Numbered from the stretch's first letter, positions 26,557-35,564 are shown. The stretch is DNA of 64,000 bases from JAWKWH01 sp963669455 (GCA_963669455.1 OY770026.1:1488001-1552000); one strand, 5' to 3'. A program made the numbers and translations. Notes: generated from the letters alone by a model not told the origin.

Positions 26557-26647
26557 AGAGCAGTTTTAACCCATTCGGAGCCATTCTGTGGGACGCGGTT
26601 TCGGGTCAAGGTCGAGCGTTTGTTCGTTGGGCATAGCTGGATACGTT
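26557..26647. repeat. Dispersed repeat, GAGCAGTTTTAACCC family, copy 1
   Basis: About 90 bp starting AGAGCAGTTTTAACCCATTC is nearly identical, in inverted orientation, to 56947-57038. It abuts the lepB stop codon. A diverged relative ends near 61350. It is non-coding. Confidence 0.7.
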
Positions 26648-27614
26648 ATTTTCTGTTGGTGATGTTTCGCCCGTTCGAATTCCAGTAGATCAGCTCGACG
26701 CGGCCAACCATCAGCTCGAATGGTATAAAACCGACATTGAACCGGCTGTCGGTCGAGTTGTCGCGATTGTCGCCAAGAACGAAATAGTGATTGTCGGGCA
26801 CAACGAATTCACGCGTGTTGTCGCCGAGTGTGTCGTCGGCGAGGTTGAGGATTTGGTACGAAACACCATTTGGAAGGGTTTCAATCTGCACCTCGGCATC
26901 GCGGTCCAGATCAGGCAGCGAGCGGGTTCCGGTATTTCTTTGAAGTTCAACTGCGGTATCGTCAATGTGAAGAACGCCGTCAACCAGCTTGATCCGTTCG
27001 CCAGGCAATCCGACGACACGTTTGACATAGTCGATGCTTGAGTTGGGCGGAAACTTGAATACCGCCACATCGCCTCGTGCAGGCTGCCGGGCAAAAATGC
27101 GACCATTGACGGGCAACAGCGAAAACGGCGCGCTGTGGCGGCTGTAGCCATAGGCAAATTTGGAAATGAACATGTGATCTCCAACCTGCAAGGCCGGGTC
27201 CATGCTGTTGGACGGAATTGAAAATGGCTGAAACAGAAAGGTTCTGATGAAAAGGGCCAGCGTCGCCGGCAAAACGAGTGTGATGCCTAAGACTGCAAAG
27301 CCGTTTGAGTACCATTTAAGCGATCTGGTGCTCTTTCTGAATGGAAGCACAATGGCGACGTGAACGAGCCCGATCAACGCGACATCAATCAAAAATCCAA
27401 ATTCGTTTCCGCCAAAACCTGTCAGACTGCCGTTGTCGTAAAATATTTCGAAACCAAACAGATAAAAACCGGCAATCAGGACGAGGATTGACACAGCAAG
27501 CGCTGCAAAGGCTAATGCACCACGTCCAATCCACAAAAAGCCGGCAAAGCTTGATAGAAAAAATGATATCAGGCTTGTGGATACAAGTCCGCGATGTTTT
27601 TTCCCGCCTGCCAT
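26646..27614 (-). CDS. lepB: Signal peptidase I
   Basis: 322 residues from ATG 27614. The open frame extends to 27743 only through a TTG overlapping the PilZ gene. Several hydrophobic segments form a longer N-terminal membrane domain than E. coli-like enzymes. The catalytic serine is in FSIPSNSMDPAL and the lysine in DYVKRVVGLPGE, with the box FVLGDNRDNSTDSR near the end. It cleaves Sec/Tat signal peptides at the periplasmic face. The ribosome binding site is weak, so the exact start is uncertain. Confidence 0.92.
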   Translation of the reverse strand: MAGGKKHRGLVSTSLISFFLSSFAGFLWIGRGALAFAALAVSILVLIAGFYLFGFEIFYDNGSLTGFGGNEFGFLIDVALIGLVHVAIVLPFRKSTRSLKWYSNGFAVLGITLVLPATLALFIRTFLFQPFSIPSNSMDPALQVGDHMFISKFAYGYSRHSAPFSLLPVNGRIFARQPARGDVAVFKFPPNSSIDYVKRVVGLPGERIKLVDGVLHIDDTAVELQRNTGTRSLPDLDRDAEVQIETLPNGVSYQILNLADDTLGDNTREFVVPDNHYFVLGDNRDNSTDSRFNVGFIPFELMVGRVELIYWNSNGRNITNRK

Positions 27615-27727
27615 GGGCAACACTATGCTTGAAACACCGATATTGCGCAATCGGCCAGCGGGTGCGGAATTTGGTGTGCGATGCTTACACGGTCTCGGGT
27701 AGCCGGAGCTTTGCCCGTTGGAGGCCT

Positions 27728-28033
27728 TTACCCGTAATGCCAATTCGGTTTGGCTTCAACGCCAAGTATCTTGATGCCGACCCTGGTACCGTCCCGCCAT
27801 TGCAGCTGGCAACGATACGCCTTGCCATCATGGCGGACATAAAGCAGAAACTCTTCCGGAATGTTCTGGTCGATGCTAACCTTGAGTAGCGCACCGCTCT
27901 CGGACATATCGCGTACAATGCAGGTGATATCCGATATGTTCACACCACGAAGTATAGAACCCTGCTTGAGGACGCGATTGCGGCGTCCTTGCCTTTTTTC
28001 CTCTTCGGGGGCTGTTTCCTGGGTCATTCCCAA
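27728..28033 (-). CDS. PilZ-domain protein
   Basis: 101 residues. RRNRVLKQGSIL matches the RxxxR c-di-GMP motif region, and DMSESGALLKV matches the D/NxSxxG motif of PilZ. It is a single-domain protein with an acidic N-terminal tail. It probably binds cyclic di-GMP. Target unknown. It lies upstream of lepB on the same strand, about 110 bases away. Confidence 0.8.
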   Translation of the reverse strand: MGMTQETAPEEEKRQGRRNRVLKQGSILRGVNISDITCIVRDMSESGALLKVSIDQNIPEEFLLYVRHDGKAYRCQLQWRDGTRVGIKILGVEAKPNWHYG

Positions 28034-28288
28034 ATGTCTCCAGTCTTTGCATGGCGCAACAATTCATTGGCTAAGAACCCCCCGGTTTACAAAGCCAAAA
28101 ATTCACTGCGCATGCTGGACAATAGGCGAATTTCGTTGACAATTTATTATTAATCAATGGTACCCAAGGCACCCATTTTTGATAATTGCCGTCTCGACAG
28201 CTCCAATCTGGACCTGGATATCTTTTCGGTATGGTGGCCGGGACCGTGGTTGCGGCCGGCGACACTGGCTTGGCAGGCTGCTTTCAGC

Positions 28289-28636
28289 CTATAGGATTTC
28301 CAGCACCGTTTCCTTCGGACGGCAAAGGCGGGTGCCTTTCTCCGTGACAACGATCGGCCGGTTGATCAGGATCGGGTGTTCCATCATCGCGTCGATCAGT
28401 TCGTCATCCGTCTTTGAGGGATCGTCGAGGTTAAGCTTAGAATAAATATCCTGTTTGGACCGCATGATTTCGCGCACCGTCAGGCCTGACGCTTCGATCA
28501 TCTCGACAAGCTGACTGCGCTCTGGCGGGGTTTGCAGATATTCTATCACCACCGGGTCGATGCCGTGTTCGCGCAGTATGGCCAATGTGTTGCGCGAGGT
28601 TCCGCAATTGGGATTGTGATAGATCGTGACCGACAT
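28289..28636 (-). CDS. arsC: ArsC-family arsenate reductase (glutaredoxin-dependent type)
   Basis: 115 residues. The catalytic cysteine is in YHNPNCGTSRNTL, and the arginine-bearing segment is NRPIVVTEKGTRLCRP. Members reduce arsenate or act as Spx/YffB-like thiol proteins. No arsR or arsB neighbours are visible, so an arsenic role rests only on family membership. The end matches the shorter ArsC forms. Confidence 0.85.
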   Translation of the reverse strand: MSVTIYHNPNCGTSRNTLAILREHGIDPVVIEYLQTPPERSQLVEMIEASGLTVREIMRSKQDIYSKLNLDDPSKTDDELIDAMMEHPILINRPIVVTEKGTRLCRPKETVLEIL

Positions 28637-28781
28637 GGATTCTCACCGGAAGCGTTGAACTTTACGGACTGAACTATCAGTATCGGCTATTAATTTGAAC
28701 ACTTAATGACATCTGTGGATAAAACCGGTGTGTCAGTCGGGACCTCAAAACTTTGCTGTGGTACTCAAAGATTTCAAACAC

Positions 28782-29378
28782 TTATCCGTTTCTCATTTTC
28801 TGGGCCGTTGAACAGGGCGCAACCATCATTGCCGTTATGGGCGGCCTTCGAGAGACGGGCGTGTCACGGTATTTCTTCCAGGCGGCGACAATATCACGAT
28901 GACTTGCGCCTGGAGCGAGTGAGCGAAGTTCGCGTACAAAGCGGTTATATTCGAATTGCGGAGCGATGGTGCGGCTTTCACCTGTCAGGCGGTTGTCACT
29001 CCATGCGCTGATAACCTCGCCCAGGGTTTTGCCGGCGCCATTGTGGATCTGGTCGCGCATAAACTGATCGAACCGGAACGGTTTCCCCAATTCGCCGGAT
29101 AAAAATGCGCGCAGGGCGTTGCTGCAGCTCCAGCCTTCGCCGATGACGGTGTTGCGGGAAAAGGAGGAGGGCATTTTCCCGCGGGCGCGCGCCTTCGGCT
29201 TTTCGAGCACATCTGAGCCAGCGAGCAGGGCTGTGATGCGGGTGTTTAGTTGCTGTTTTGATCCGGCTGCGGATATGCCAGCCTGACGACAGAACCCGAT
29301 TAATTCGCTTTTTAACCAGTAGTGGTCTGCAAATTCTTCAGGCGGCAGTGCGGCTGTGAGAGGCGGTCTTGTTGACAT
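28782..29378 (-). CDS. SAP-like / DUF6434-type protein
   Basis: 198 residues. A helix-extended-helix segment ADHYWLKSELIGFCRQAGIS continues into KQQLNTRITALL, as in SAP nucleic-acid-binding motifs. The C-terminal half (SCSNALRAFLSGELGKPFRF through EYNRFVRELRSLAPGASHRD) resembles the DUF6434 family. Predicted cytosolic. Function unknown, possibly DNA-binding. Confidence 0.65.
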   Translation of the reverse strand: MSTRPPLTAALPPEEFADHYWLKSELIGFCRQAGISAAGSKQQLNTRITALLAGSDVLEKPKARARGKMPSSFSRNTVIGEGWSCSNALRAFLSGELGKPFRFDQFMRDQIHNGAGKTLGEVISAWSDNRLTGESRTIAPQFEYNRFVRELRSLAPGASHRDIVAAWKKYRDTPVSRRPPITAMMVAPCSTAQKMRNG

Positions 29379-29453
29379 CGGTTATCCCCTGATTTCGTTG
29401 CCTCAAGGATATCACGGTGCTCCTGACAGGGTAATGTCAGGAGGGTTCGAGCT

Positions 29454-29855
29454 TCAACCCTGGCCGGTGCAGCTTTTATCGCCGGTTGACCAGCGGATAA
29501 TGTCGGAATTGATGCGGGCACCCAGTTTGGTACGCACCAGCGGCCCGTAGGTGTTGACGGTGACCGGCCCATCGGTTGCCTCGATGACCAGTTTTGGCCG
29601 TCCGCCAATGGTTTTGCGGTCAACCAGCAGGATGCGCGGCGTGCCGGTGATGGTGTCGAGTTCCGGTATCATCCGGTATTGGCGAAATGGTCTTTTGCCT
29701 GGCCTGATCCAGCATTTTTGTCCGGTGTCGTTGATGTGTTGCAGTATCGATATGGGTGAGGGGGCCGCAACCTCGATCGACAGTGGCCCACCTACCGGCT
29801 CGCTTTGGCAGCCGGCGGCAAGCGCCAGCAAAGCAAGCCAGGCCGGTTTTTTCAT
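29454..29855 (-). CDS. Putative lipoprotein
   Basis: 133 residues. KKPAWLALLALAAGC is a signal peptide with lipobox LAAGC. Two further Cys residues (QKCW and DKSC) could form a disulfide. Otherwise unrecognised. It ends 75 bases upstream of the DUF6434 gene, and its start overlaps the purQ stop by 4 bases, so it is probably cotranscribed. Confidence 0.75.
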   Translation of the reverse strand: MKKPAWLALLALAAGCQSEPVGGPLSIEVAAPSPISILQHINDTGQKCWIRPGKRPFRQYRMIPELDTITGTPRILLVDRKTIGGRPKLVIEATDGPVTVNTYGPLVRTKLGARINSDIIRWSTGDKSCTGQG

Positions 29856-30520
29856 GCGACTGCTTTCAGCGCTGTCTCAAACAGCGCGCGGCCATCTTCG
29901 CCGCCATGGGCAGCTTCGATCAGGTTTTCAGGATGCGGCATCATGCCAAGCACATTGCCGGCCTCATTGATGATGCCGGCAATGTCGTCAATCGAGCCAT
30001 TGGGATTGGTGCCTTCGGCATAGCGAAAGACGATGCGGTTTTCTTGTCCCAGGCGCTCAAGCGTTTCGGCATCGGCAAAGTAGTTGCCGTCATGATGGGC
30101 GACAGGGCAGTCGATGATCTGGTTTTGCGTATACCCCCTGGTGAAAACCGTGTCGGCGTTGGTCACCTGAAGGCGCACATTTCGGCAGACGAATTTGAGT
30201 GAGGCGTTGCGCATCAGCGCGCCGGGCAGGAGGCCTACCTCGACCAGGATCTGAAACCCGTTGCACACACCCAGCACACGCACGCCTTTTGCTGCTTTCT
30301 CCGCAATTGCCCGTATCGCCGGCATGCGCGCGCCAATCGCGCCGCAGCGCAGATAGTCGCCAAAGGAGAACCCACCGGGGATGACGATCAAATCGACATC
30401 GGGAATATCCGTTTCGGTCTGCCACACCGTGACCGGCGGCGTGCCGGAGATTTTTGTCAGTGCAGCGATCATGTCGCGGTCGCGATTGAGGCCCGGCAGG
30501 AGGAGAACGGCGGATTTCAC
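29852..30520 (-). CDS. purQ: FGAM synthase glutaminase subunit
   Basis: 222 residues from GTG 30520. Class-I glutamine amidotransferase: nucleophile Cys in RVLGVCNGFQILVE, with the His and Glu in GMMPHPENLIE. It supplies ammonia to PurL with PurS as bridge in purine synthesis. It starts directly after the purS stop. Confidence 0.95.
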   Translation of the reverse strand: MKSAVLLLPGLNRDRDMIAALTKISGTPPVTVWQTETDIPDVDLIVIPGGFSFGDYLRCGAIGARMPAIRAIAEKAAKGVRVLGVCNGFQILVEVGLLPGALMRNASLKFVCRNVRLQVTNADTVFTRGYTQNQIIDCPVAHHDGNYFADAETLERLGQENRIVFRYAEGTNPNGSIDDIAGIINEAGNVLGMMPHPENLIEAAHGGEDGRALFETALKAVA

Positions 30521-30762
30521 TTAGCCAATCTCCACCTGGTAATCCTCGATCACCGTATTGGCCAGAAGCTTGTCGCACATGGCTTTCAGATCTGTTTCGG
30601 CTTTGTCTTGTCGGCGCCTTGCAGTTCCAGGTCAAAAACCTTGCCCTGGCGTACCTCGCCGATACCTTCAAAGCCAAGCGTATCGAGTGCTCCTTCGATG
30701 GCCTTGCCCTGCGGGTCGAGTACTCCGTTTTTGAGGGTGACGGTCACGCGTGCCTTGATCAC
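30521..30762 (-). pseudogene. purS: PurS, FGAM synthase bridging subunit, frameshifted
   Basis: GTG 30762 (GGGAG upstream) opens a clear PurS sequence: KARVTVTLKNGVLDPQGKA, LDTLGFEGIGEVRQGKVFDL. After LELQGADKT the frame stops within a few codons, at a TGA near 30590. A one-base frame change at about 30610 restores KAETDLKAMCDKLLANTVIE to a TAA directly before purQ, giving the normal PurS length of about 80. PurS is needed by small-type PurL, so a dead copy would be costly. A missing base in the data is a strong alternative. Confidence 0.8.
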
Positions 30763-30784
30763 GGTTTTCGGTTCTCCCTAGAGC

Positions 30785-31579
30785 CTAGTGAATGCTGTCT
30801 TCATCTGATTTCGAGGCAACCAAAACGGGGCCGGATTTCGGCCTTGGCGTCTCGTTTTCGTTCATGATGCCGAGGCGGCGGGCAACCTCCTGATAGGCTT
30901 CCATCAGCCCGCCCAAGTCGCGGCGAAACCGGTCCTTGTCGAGCTTTTCATTCGACTTGATGTCCCACAGGCGGCAGGAATCAGGCGATATCTCGTCTGC
31001 GACGATGATGCGCATCATGTCGCCCTCGAATTGCCTGCCACATTCGATCTTGAAGTCGACCAGCTGGATGCCAACACCGAGAAACAGGCCGGTCAGAAAA
31101 TCATTGACCCGGATGGCAAGCGCCATGATGTCGTCGATTTCCTGCGGCGCGGCCCAGCCAAAGGCGGTTATGTGCTCTTCCGACACCATCGGGTCGTCGA
31201 GCGCATCTGACTTGTAATAAAATTCGATGATCGAGCGTGGCAGTACCGCACCTTCTTCCAGGCCGAGGCGCTTTGCCAGCGATCCTGCAGCGATGTTGCG
31301 GACGACGACCTCCAGCGGAATAATCTCGACTTGCTTGATCAACTGCTCGCGCATGTTGAGCCGCTTGATGAAATGCGTCGGGATTCCGATACGGTTCAAC
31401 TGGTTGAAGATGTGCTCGGAGATACGGTTGTTGAGCACGCCCTTGCCATCCACAATCTCGTGTTTCTTATTGTTGTAGGCGGTTGCATCGTCCTTGAAAA
31501 ACTGGATCAGCGTTCCGGTTTCCGGCCCCTCATACAGAATTTTGGCCTTACCTTCGTATATTCGGCGGCGACGGTTCAT
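30785..31579 (-). CDS. purC: SAICAR synthetase
   Basis: 264 residues. I take MNRRRRIYEGKAK at 31579 as the start. The frame is open 24 bases further upstream, but family members begin here. EGKAKILYEG, EVVVRNIAAGSLAKR and VDFKIECGR are the ATP- and CAIR-binding signatures. It catalyses step 7 of purine synthesis and heads a purC-purS-purQ run. Confidence 0.95.
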   Translation of the reverse strand: MNRRRRIYEGKAKILYEGPETGTLIQFFKDDATAYNNKKHEIVDGKGVLNNRISEHIFNQLNRIGIPTHFIKRLNMREQLIKQVEIIPLEVVVRNIAAGSLAKRLGLEEGAVLPRSIIEFYYKSDALDDPMVSEEHITAFGWAAPQEIDDIMALAIRVNDFLTGLFLGVGIQLVDFKIECGRQFEGDMMRIIVADEISPDSCRLWDIKSNEKLDKDRFRRDLGGLMEAYQEVARRLGIMNENETPRPKSGPVLVASKSDEDSIH

Positions 31580-31748
31580 GGGTTCCAGTCTCTGGCTTTG
31601 CAAGCGATGGGGCGTATAATGTCAGGAAATATACGCGACATGGCCCCGGATGGGGTTTCCTTGCCGGTCTGTAGCTGAATTGGCAGGCGACCTCAATGGA
31701 GCAAGTGGCGCCGTCAACCACTTTTAGGTGGCTTTTTGCAGTGCCGCA

Positions 31749-31769
31749 CAAAAAACCCGCTGAGCGGGC
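31749..31769 (-). terminator. Intrinsic terminator upstream of purC (possible attenuator)
   Basis: On the minus strand GCCCGC TCA GCGGG is followed by six T. The structure is well formed for rho-independent termination. It stands 170 bases upstream of the purC start and points toward it. A second hairpin (CCAC/GTGG with a T-run, about 31718-31736) lies nearby. It could shield purC from readthrough or act in a leader. Confidence 0.6.
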
Positions 31770-31858
31770 GAAACGCTGTTTTGATTTGTGCGATTACACC
31801 CCATATAAATTCAATGAAGAATCGAAATCGACGAACCCCCCTGTAAGGAACCTGGCTG

Positions 31859-32179
31859 ATGAATACGATGGACGATCGCAAAAATGCATTTGAAAACAAG
31901 TTTGCACATGATGAGGAACTGAAATTCAAGGCGATGGCACGGCGCAACAAGCTGCTCGGACTGTGGGCGGCGGAAAAACTCGATAAATCGGGTGATGAGG
32001 CGGAAGCCTATGCCAAGGAAGTCATTGTATCCGATTTCGAGGAAGCCGGTGATGATGACGTGTTCCGCAAGGTGCGCGGTGATTTCGATGCGGCGGGCGT
32101 GGATCAGTCGGATCACCAAATCCGGCGTACCATGGATGAGCTTTTGGAACAGGCCGTATCGGAAGTTCAGCAGGGTTGA
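31859..32179 (+). CDS. DUF1476 / ATP synthase inhibitor subunit zeta
   Basis: 106 residues, all helical and highly charged (DDRKNAFENKFAHDEELKFK, LLGLWAAEKL). This is the alphaproteobacterial zeta protein that blocks reverse rotation of F1-ATPase. AAGGA lies upstream of the ATG. It is usually found beside pur genes in this group, as here. Confidence 0.9.
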   Translation: MNTMDDRKNAFENKFAHDEELKFKAMARRNKLLGLWAAEKLDKSGDEAEAYAKEVIVSDFEEAGDDDVFRKVRGDFDAAGVDQSDHQIRRTMDELLEQAVSEVQQG

Positions 32180-32190
32180 TTTAAACCGGA

Positions 32191-32297
32191 TTCGATCAGG
32201 ACACAGCGAAGAGTTTGTTTCCAGTGTGGTTTTCGGATTTGAAGTTCGCCAGTGAGTGCGCAGGAAAAATGAAGCGAACTTCAAATCCACCACACTA
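32191..32297. repeat. Dispersed palindromic repeat, copy B
   Basis: It is the reverse complement of 5860-5965 with only a few mismatches, including the same GAAA interruption and the flanking TTCGCTGTGTCCTGATCGAATC. It lies in the gap between the DUF1476 gene and the aldolase gene. Confidence 0.85.
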
Positions 32298-32328
32298 GGC
32301 GACGTCTGCAAATCTCATGGAGGGGATA

Positions 32329-33111
32329 ATGCCGCAAATTGCCGGCCTACGCGCAGGTGACCATGCGATTTGCGGGTGGTCAGCCATTGCCAATCCGTTT
32401 GTTGCCGAAACAATCGCTGGAACCGGGTTTGACGCGGTGTTGCTGGACATGCAGCATGGCGGGCACGATGTGGCGAGTGTTCTTTCGGGAGTGACCATGA
32501 TTGCCGGCGCCGGATCGTTGCCTTTCGTGCGTATTCCCGTTGGCCGCAACGACATGGCAAGCCGGGCGCTCGATTTCGGTGCGGCAGGCGTCGTTGCGCC
32601 GATGATCAACAGCCGGAGTGATGCCGAGGCGTTTGCCGCGGCGATGAAATTTCCGCCGGTCGGCGGCCGGTCATGGGGGCCGATGCGCGCACGCGCGGTG
32701 CACAAAGCGTTTTCCGCCAATGACTATCTGGCTAGCGCCAATGGCGACACGCTGGCGCTTGCGATGATCGAGACACGCGAAGCACTTTTAGCGCTTGATG
32801 ATATTGTCAGTGTTGACGGTATCGATGGCATCTTTTTCGGACCGGGTGACTTTTCCATCGCCTGGAGCGGCGGCAAAACCATGAACCCGGTGCTGGACGA
32901 GATGATGCCGGCGGTGGCCGAGATTGGCCAGAAGGCAAAAGCTGCCGGAAAGATTGCCGGCATGTATATGGGCGATCCCGGCCTTTGCGGCCGCTATGCG
33001 GCGATGGGCTATTCATTTTTTGCCATCGGCGACGAACAGCGCTACATGGCCGACGGTGCGGCCAATCTGATTATGGAAATGCGCGCCAGCCTTGAGTGCC
33101 AATCCAACTGA
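32329..33111 (+). CDS. HpcH/HpaI-family class II aldolase
   Basis: 260 residues from ATG 32329, chosen because GGAGGGG sits 3-9 bases upstream. The in-frame ATG 32317 has no such site. DAVLLDMQHGGHDV, PFVRIP, GVVAPMINS and DGIFFGPGDFS are signature blocks of the family that cleaves 4-hydroxy-2-oxoacids in a metal-dependent way. It lies between inverted copies of the palindromic repeat. Substrate not predictable. Confidence 0.88.
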   Translation: MPQIAGLRAGDHAICGWSAIANPFVAETIAGTGFDAVLLDMQHGGHDVASVLSGVTMIAGAGSLPFVRIPVGRNDMASRALDFGAAGVVAPMINSRSDAEAFAAAMKFPPVGGRSWGPMRARAVHKAFSANDYLASANGDTLALAMIETREALLALDDIVSVDGIDGIFFGPGDFSIAWSGGKTMNPVLDEMMPAVAEIGQKAKAAGKIAGMYMGDPGLCGRYAAMGYSFFAIGDEQRYMADGAANLIMEMRASLECQSN

Positions 33112-33157
33112 TTGTTGCACAGGCACAAATGGCTTTCAGACCAAGTACGATGCGCTT

Positions 33158-33230
33158 TAGTGTGGTGGATTTGACGTTCGCTTCATTTTTCCTGCGCACT
33201 CACTGGCGAACTTCGGATTCGGGACACTAG
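33158..33230. repeat. Dispersed palindromic repeat, copy C (hybrid)
   Basis: The left half matches the start of copy A (AGTGTGGTGGATTTG...), and the right half matches the far end of copy A (GAACTTCGGATTCGGGACAC). It looks like a deletion between the two palindromes of the full element. Confidence 0.8.
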
Positions 33231-33302
33231 AACTTTGTCATTTTTCAATCTCGGGGAAAATTTGCTACGCTTTACTTTGATGTTCGAGATCGGAGTAAAG
33301 TC

Positions 33303-34940
33303 GTGGCAAAGTCATCGGATCTGTGCGGTTGTAAAAAGAAGCATGTTGCCTGTCCGGTTTGTGTGCAGGCCAAGATCAGGATGCTGCAGCCTGGCGATAC
33401 GCTGCGGCTGAAGGCCGGGCAATATAGCAAACCGCTGACACTCGATGGGCTGCGTGGCACCGGCCACCTGCCGATCACGATTTGCGCCAAGAAGCCGCTC
33501 GATGCGGCCGGATTTGACCAGGCGGTGGCGCAGCCTGAACCGGACCCGGACACTATGTGCGTGTTCACCTCAGGTGTTGATGCCGGGGACTACCGCAGGA
33601 CCGCCAATTCGATCGCCAGGCTCAAGCAGGACAGCGGCGAATTTCCGGGACTTTACTATATTGCCGACGAGGCTCTCATTCATCTGCGCGACTGCCAGCA
33701 TATTCGTCTGCACGATCTTTACTTCGACCGATGCTGGCCGACTGCGGTCTATCTCGACAATTGCCAGGATATTGAAATCCATCAAAGCCAGTTCCGCCAC
33801 GGCACATTTGCTATCGGCGCTTCAGGGCAAAATACAAGGCATCTGTTCGTCAATCGCTGCCGCTGGGTGCAAAATCCGGACAATAATGGCCAGCATTGGA
33901 AGCATGTTTCGTGGAAACAGATCCACGGGCATCACGACAACACACCACCCGGCCAGGGCGCGGTGAATGTCGATGAGGATTACCGCCATTTCGATGGTGA
34001 TTTTTTCTGTGGCTGGCGGATTTCGGGCTTTGTTTGCATCCGCAATTGCGTCATCGAGGATGCCTTTAACGCAATTCATCTGTTTGCGGGCGAGGGCGAC
34101 CGGTTTGAGAGCCGCATAAACCGCAATGTGGTGATAGAGGGCTGCACCTTCCGGCGTATTCGCGACAATGCCGTCGAGCCGGAAGAAGGCGCGTGGAACT
34201 GGGTGGTCAGGAACAACCGGTTTATCGATGTCTATCGCTGGTTTTCGCTACAGATGAAACGGTCCGGCTGGTTTTATGTCTACGGCAATATTGCATGGCA
34301 CACCGGTTTTCCGGGTAACGGACCGGCGCGCGTTAGTGGAACCGTCTTGAAGCTGGGCAAACAACACAAGGCCGATGGTCCGCACTACGTCTTCCACAAT
34401 TCCTGGCACTTGCGGGAGACAATCGCTACCAAAGGCCGGTTGGCGGATTTTCATTTTTTCAACAATGCAATTGCCTATTGCCTCTCGCCCGCAACCGGCC
34501 AGTGCCAAATCGACAGGCCGGCCTTTGCAAAGAGGGTTGAGCAACTGTCGATCGGGGCGGCAGGCGATGATGAGGAAACGCATCTGAAAAATGAAGCGCA
34601 ACGCTTCACCAAGGCGTGGCGTCAACTCGATATCTCCTTTCATGACAATGTCATCGGCATCGGACCGGGCACCGATATCTTGCGCGCCTATGGATTTGCG
34701 ATGGGGCCGGGATCGAAAACGGCCCAACCGGCATTTGCCGGGCCATTAAACACCGATCAGGGGTTCAAGCCGGTCGAGGAGGACGAGGTTTTGCGCGGCC
34801 GTGCGTCGGGCTTTCGCCTTCAGATGCATTTTGGCACCGGCATCGAGGTTTTACGTGGCGGGACAATCGGCGTATGGCAGGACAATGGCGAGCGTTTTGC
34901 CCTGCCGCAGGAATTTGCCTGGGCCGGAAAACGTCCATAA
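33303..34940 (+). CDS. Right-handed beta-helix (pectate-lyase-like) protein
   Basis: 545 residues from GTG 33303 (GGAGTAAAG upstream). Successive IRLHDLYFDRC, IEIHQSQFRHG, VVIEGCTFRRI and WVVRNNRFIDV repeats form parallel beta-helix rungs at about 140-330, as in polysaccharide lyases. A Cys-rich N-terminus (CGCKKKHVACPVC) has two C-x-C/C-x2-C pairs. No signal peptide is visible, which is odd for a glycan-active beta-helix. Confidence 0.7.
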   Translation: MAKSSDLCGCKKKHVACPVCVQAKIRMLQPGDTLRLKAGQYSKPLTLDGLRGTGHLPITICAKKPLDAAGFDQAVAQPEPDPDTMCVFTSGVDAGDYRRTANSIARLKQDSGEFPGLYYIADEALIHLRDCQHIRLHDLYFDRCWPTAVYLDNCQDIEIHQSQFRHGTFAIGASGQNTRHLFVNRCRWVQNPDNNGQHWKHVSWKQIHGHHDNTPPGQGAVNVDEDYRHFDGDFFCGWRISGFVCIRNCVIEDAFNAIHLFAGEGDRFESRINRNVVIEGCTFRRIRDNAVEPEEGAWNWVVRNNRFIDVYRWFSLQMKRSGWFYVYGNIAWHTGFPGNGPARVSGTVLKLGKQHKADGPHYVFHNSWHLRETIATKGRLADFHFFNNAIAYCLSPATGQCQIDRPAFAKRVEQLSIGAAGDDEETHLKNEAQRFTKAWRQLDISFHDNVIGIGPGTDILRAYGFAMGPGSKTAQPAFAGPLNTDQGFKPVEEDEVLRGRASGFRLQMHFGTGIEVLRGGTIGVWQDNGERFALPQEFAWAGKRP

Positions 34941-34975
34941 TCAGCAGGCGTCTGTGACGAAGTATTGGCTGGAAA

Positions 34976-35530
34976 CTATCCCGGCAGGCGCGACAGGAAT
35001 TTTGCAAACACCATCGTGCCTTCCGGCCAGGGTCCGTGGCCGGATTTCGCGTTGATGTGACCGGCCTTGCCGGCGTCGATGAACAGCGATCCCCAGGCGC
35101 CGGCGATGTCTTCGGCCACGTCGAACCCGCAAAACGGATCGTTCCGGCTGGCAATGACGACGGACGGGAATGGCAGCGGATCACGGGGATAAGGCCCGAA
35201 GGTCATCAGATGTTTCGGCCTGATCGCCTCATTGGCGACATCCGGTGGCGCGACGAAAAAACCGCCTGCGATTTTCTTCTCAATTGAGGGAATGGCCTGG
35301 ATTGCGGCGGCAACGCCAAGCGAATGACCGATGAGGACCGGTGGGCGTTTGGCTGCGTTGACGGCCGCGGCGATTGTGCTGGTCCACTCTTCGCGCACCG
35401 GTTTTGACCATGCGGTCTGTTCCACCCGCCTGGCTGTCGACAGTTTGGCTTGCCAGCGGCTTTGCCAATGGTTCGGCCCGGAATTGGTGTAGCCGGGGAT
35501 GATGAGGATATCGGCGTCACGTACTTTCAT
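34976..35530 (-). CDS. RBBP9/YdeN-family serine hydrolase
   Basis: 184 residues from ATG 35530. The frame stays open upstream, but that part is antisense to purB. ILIIPGYTNSGPNHWQSRW is the family opening, with nucleophile GHSLGV near 69, acid SRNDPF near 124 and histidine KAGHINAKSGHG near 155. Activity unknown. Confidence 0.88.
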   Translation of the reverse strand: MKVRDADILIIPGYTNSGPNHWQSRWQAKLSTARRVEQTAWSKPVREEWTSTIAAAVNAAKRPPVLIGHSLGVAAAIQAIPSIEKKIAGGFFVAPPDVANEAIRPKHLMTFGPYPRDPLPFPSVVIASRNDPFCGFDVAEDIAGAWGSLFIDAGKAGHINAKSGHGPWPEGTMVFAKFLSRLPG

Positions 35531-35564
35531 AATGCTGCCGGGGTGGCAATGCCTGCCGGCGCTG

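Noticed and set aside
31667..31700. tRNA D-arm-like sequence (TCTGTAGCTGAATTGGCAG)
   Set aside because: No matching anticodon or T-arm follows, so it is not a tRNA.
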